The notes below the pieces were generated by a model. That model saw nothing but the letters and a program-made list of their open reading frames with translations. It searched no databases and had not been told where the DNA came from. A stretch of DNA of 64,000 nucleotides from Olsenella uli (GTDB lineage: Bacteria; Actinomycetota; Coriobacteriia; Coriobacteriales; Atopobiaceae): assembly GCF_016899935.1 (NCBI RefSeq), contig NZ_JACJJK010000002.1, forward strand, positions 209,635-273,634, written 5' to 3'. The position numbers and the translations under genes were made by a program. Positions 63,954 to 64,000 of the stretch are shown here, piece by piece. Numbering within the stretch: the first letter of the stretch is position 1; each line of letters begins with the position of its first letter.

Positions 63954-64000
63954 GTGTCTGTGGCTCCAAACGGTTGCGTGCAAGAGCCACCTAGCATAGC
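63838..64000. repeat. Right direct repeat: tex 5' end and leader
   Basis: This is the second copy of the 163-base segment, cut by the right edge of the window, 1568 bases from the first copy. It has one mismatch to the left copy. Confidence 0.95.

Overview
The window reads as a contiguous, gene-dense chromosome segment of a high-GC anaerobic actinobacterium. The closest fit is Coriobacteriia, and probably an Olsenella/Atopobiaceae-like member. This is inferred from overall protein character, the combination of a SigI/RsgI pair with actinobacterial base composition, a bile-salt-hydrolase-type enzyme, PTS beta-glucoside genes and an IPxTG surface protein. No rRNA, tRNA or CRISPR array was seen. 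Most of the very long overlapping reading frames are antisense shadows caused by high GC.

Region by region. 1-3.9 kb: end of engB, mntP, and a polar amino-acid ABC transporter. 3.9-5.5 kb: a membrane-anchored regulator with two LuxR-type HTH domains and a secreted partner that shares its extracellular domain. 5.6-13.4 kb: a giant FtsX-type exporter with its ATPase and a divergent TetR gene, then DegV, MarR and a lipase-like hydrolase. 13.4-16 kb: sigI, rsgI and a lipoprotein with an RsgI-like domain; both extracytoplasmic proteins end in Asp-rich tails. 16-29.3 kb: mainly nucleic-acid metabolism, with recQ, thpR, an SOS-type Y-family polymerase plus YolD protein, an XRE-aminotransferase fusion, nth, a short UvrA-like protein, a deformylase-like protein lacking its usual catalytic Glu, trmL and a DUF1848 gene under a perfect LexA-type box. 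29.3-32.1 kb: HxlR with an NAD(P)-binding protein, then a zinc macrodomain hydrolase overlapping a class M sirtuin. 32.1-39.2 kb: esterase, a DUF1016 nuclease broken by an in-frame TGA, PTS IIA, flavodoxin, Nim-like flavoprotein, MarR/YczE, and YeiH/LysR. 39.2-46.7 kb: surface protein with its LuxR-type regulator, alpha-glucosidase, rsmJ, B3/B4 protein and DUF1275. 46.7-47.5 kb: IS30 and aldo/keto reductase debris. 47.6-53.5 kb: a cellobiose/beta-glucoside PTS operon with 6-phospho-beta-glucosidase, divergent from a GntR regulator and a ROK kinase. 53.6-60.1 kb: DUF5131 gene under a LexA-type box, an rsmJ remnant, bile salt hydrolase with an MFS transporter, a second rsmJ/DUF1275 pair and a two-gene LysO lysine exporter. 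60.2-64 kb: tex, then an HNH-nuclease segment bounded by two near-identical copies of the tex 5' end.

Several signals cut across genes. Four LexA-like boxes lie in front of the polymerase gene, DUF1848 and DUF5131, suggesting an SOS regulon that includes two uncharacterised proteins with CxxC-type cysteine clusters. A family of palindromes with a GGGGTC/GACCCC or GGGAC core sits on or beside stop codons throughout the window, and its outer arms differ from copy to copy yet stay complementary. A 21-bp motif occurs four times in mirror-symmetric pairs between the deformylase-like gene and trmL. The heptamer CGAGAAG/CTTCTCG is strikingly frequent, in all frames and in intergenic DNA. Start sites were often moved from the longest possible start to an internal one with a clear ribosome binding site; these choices are stated entry by entry.
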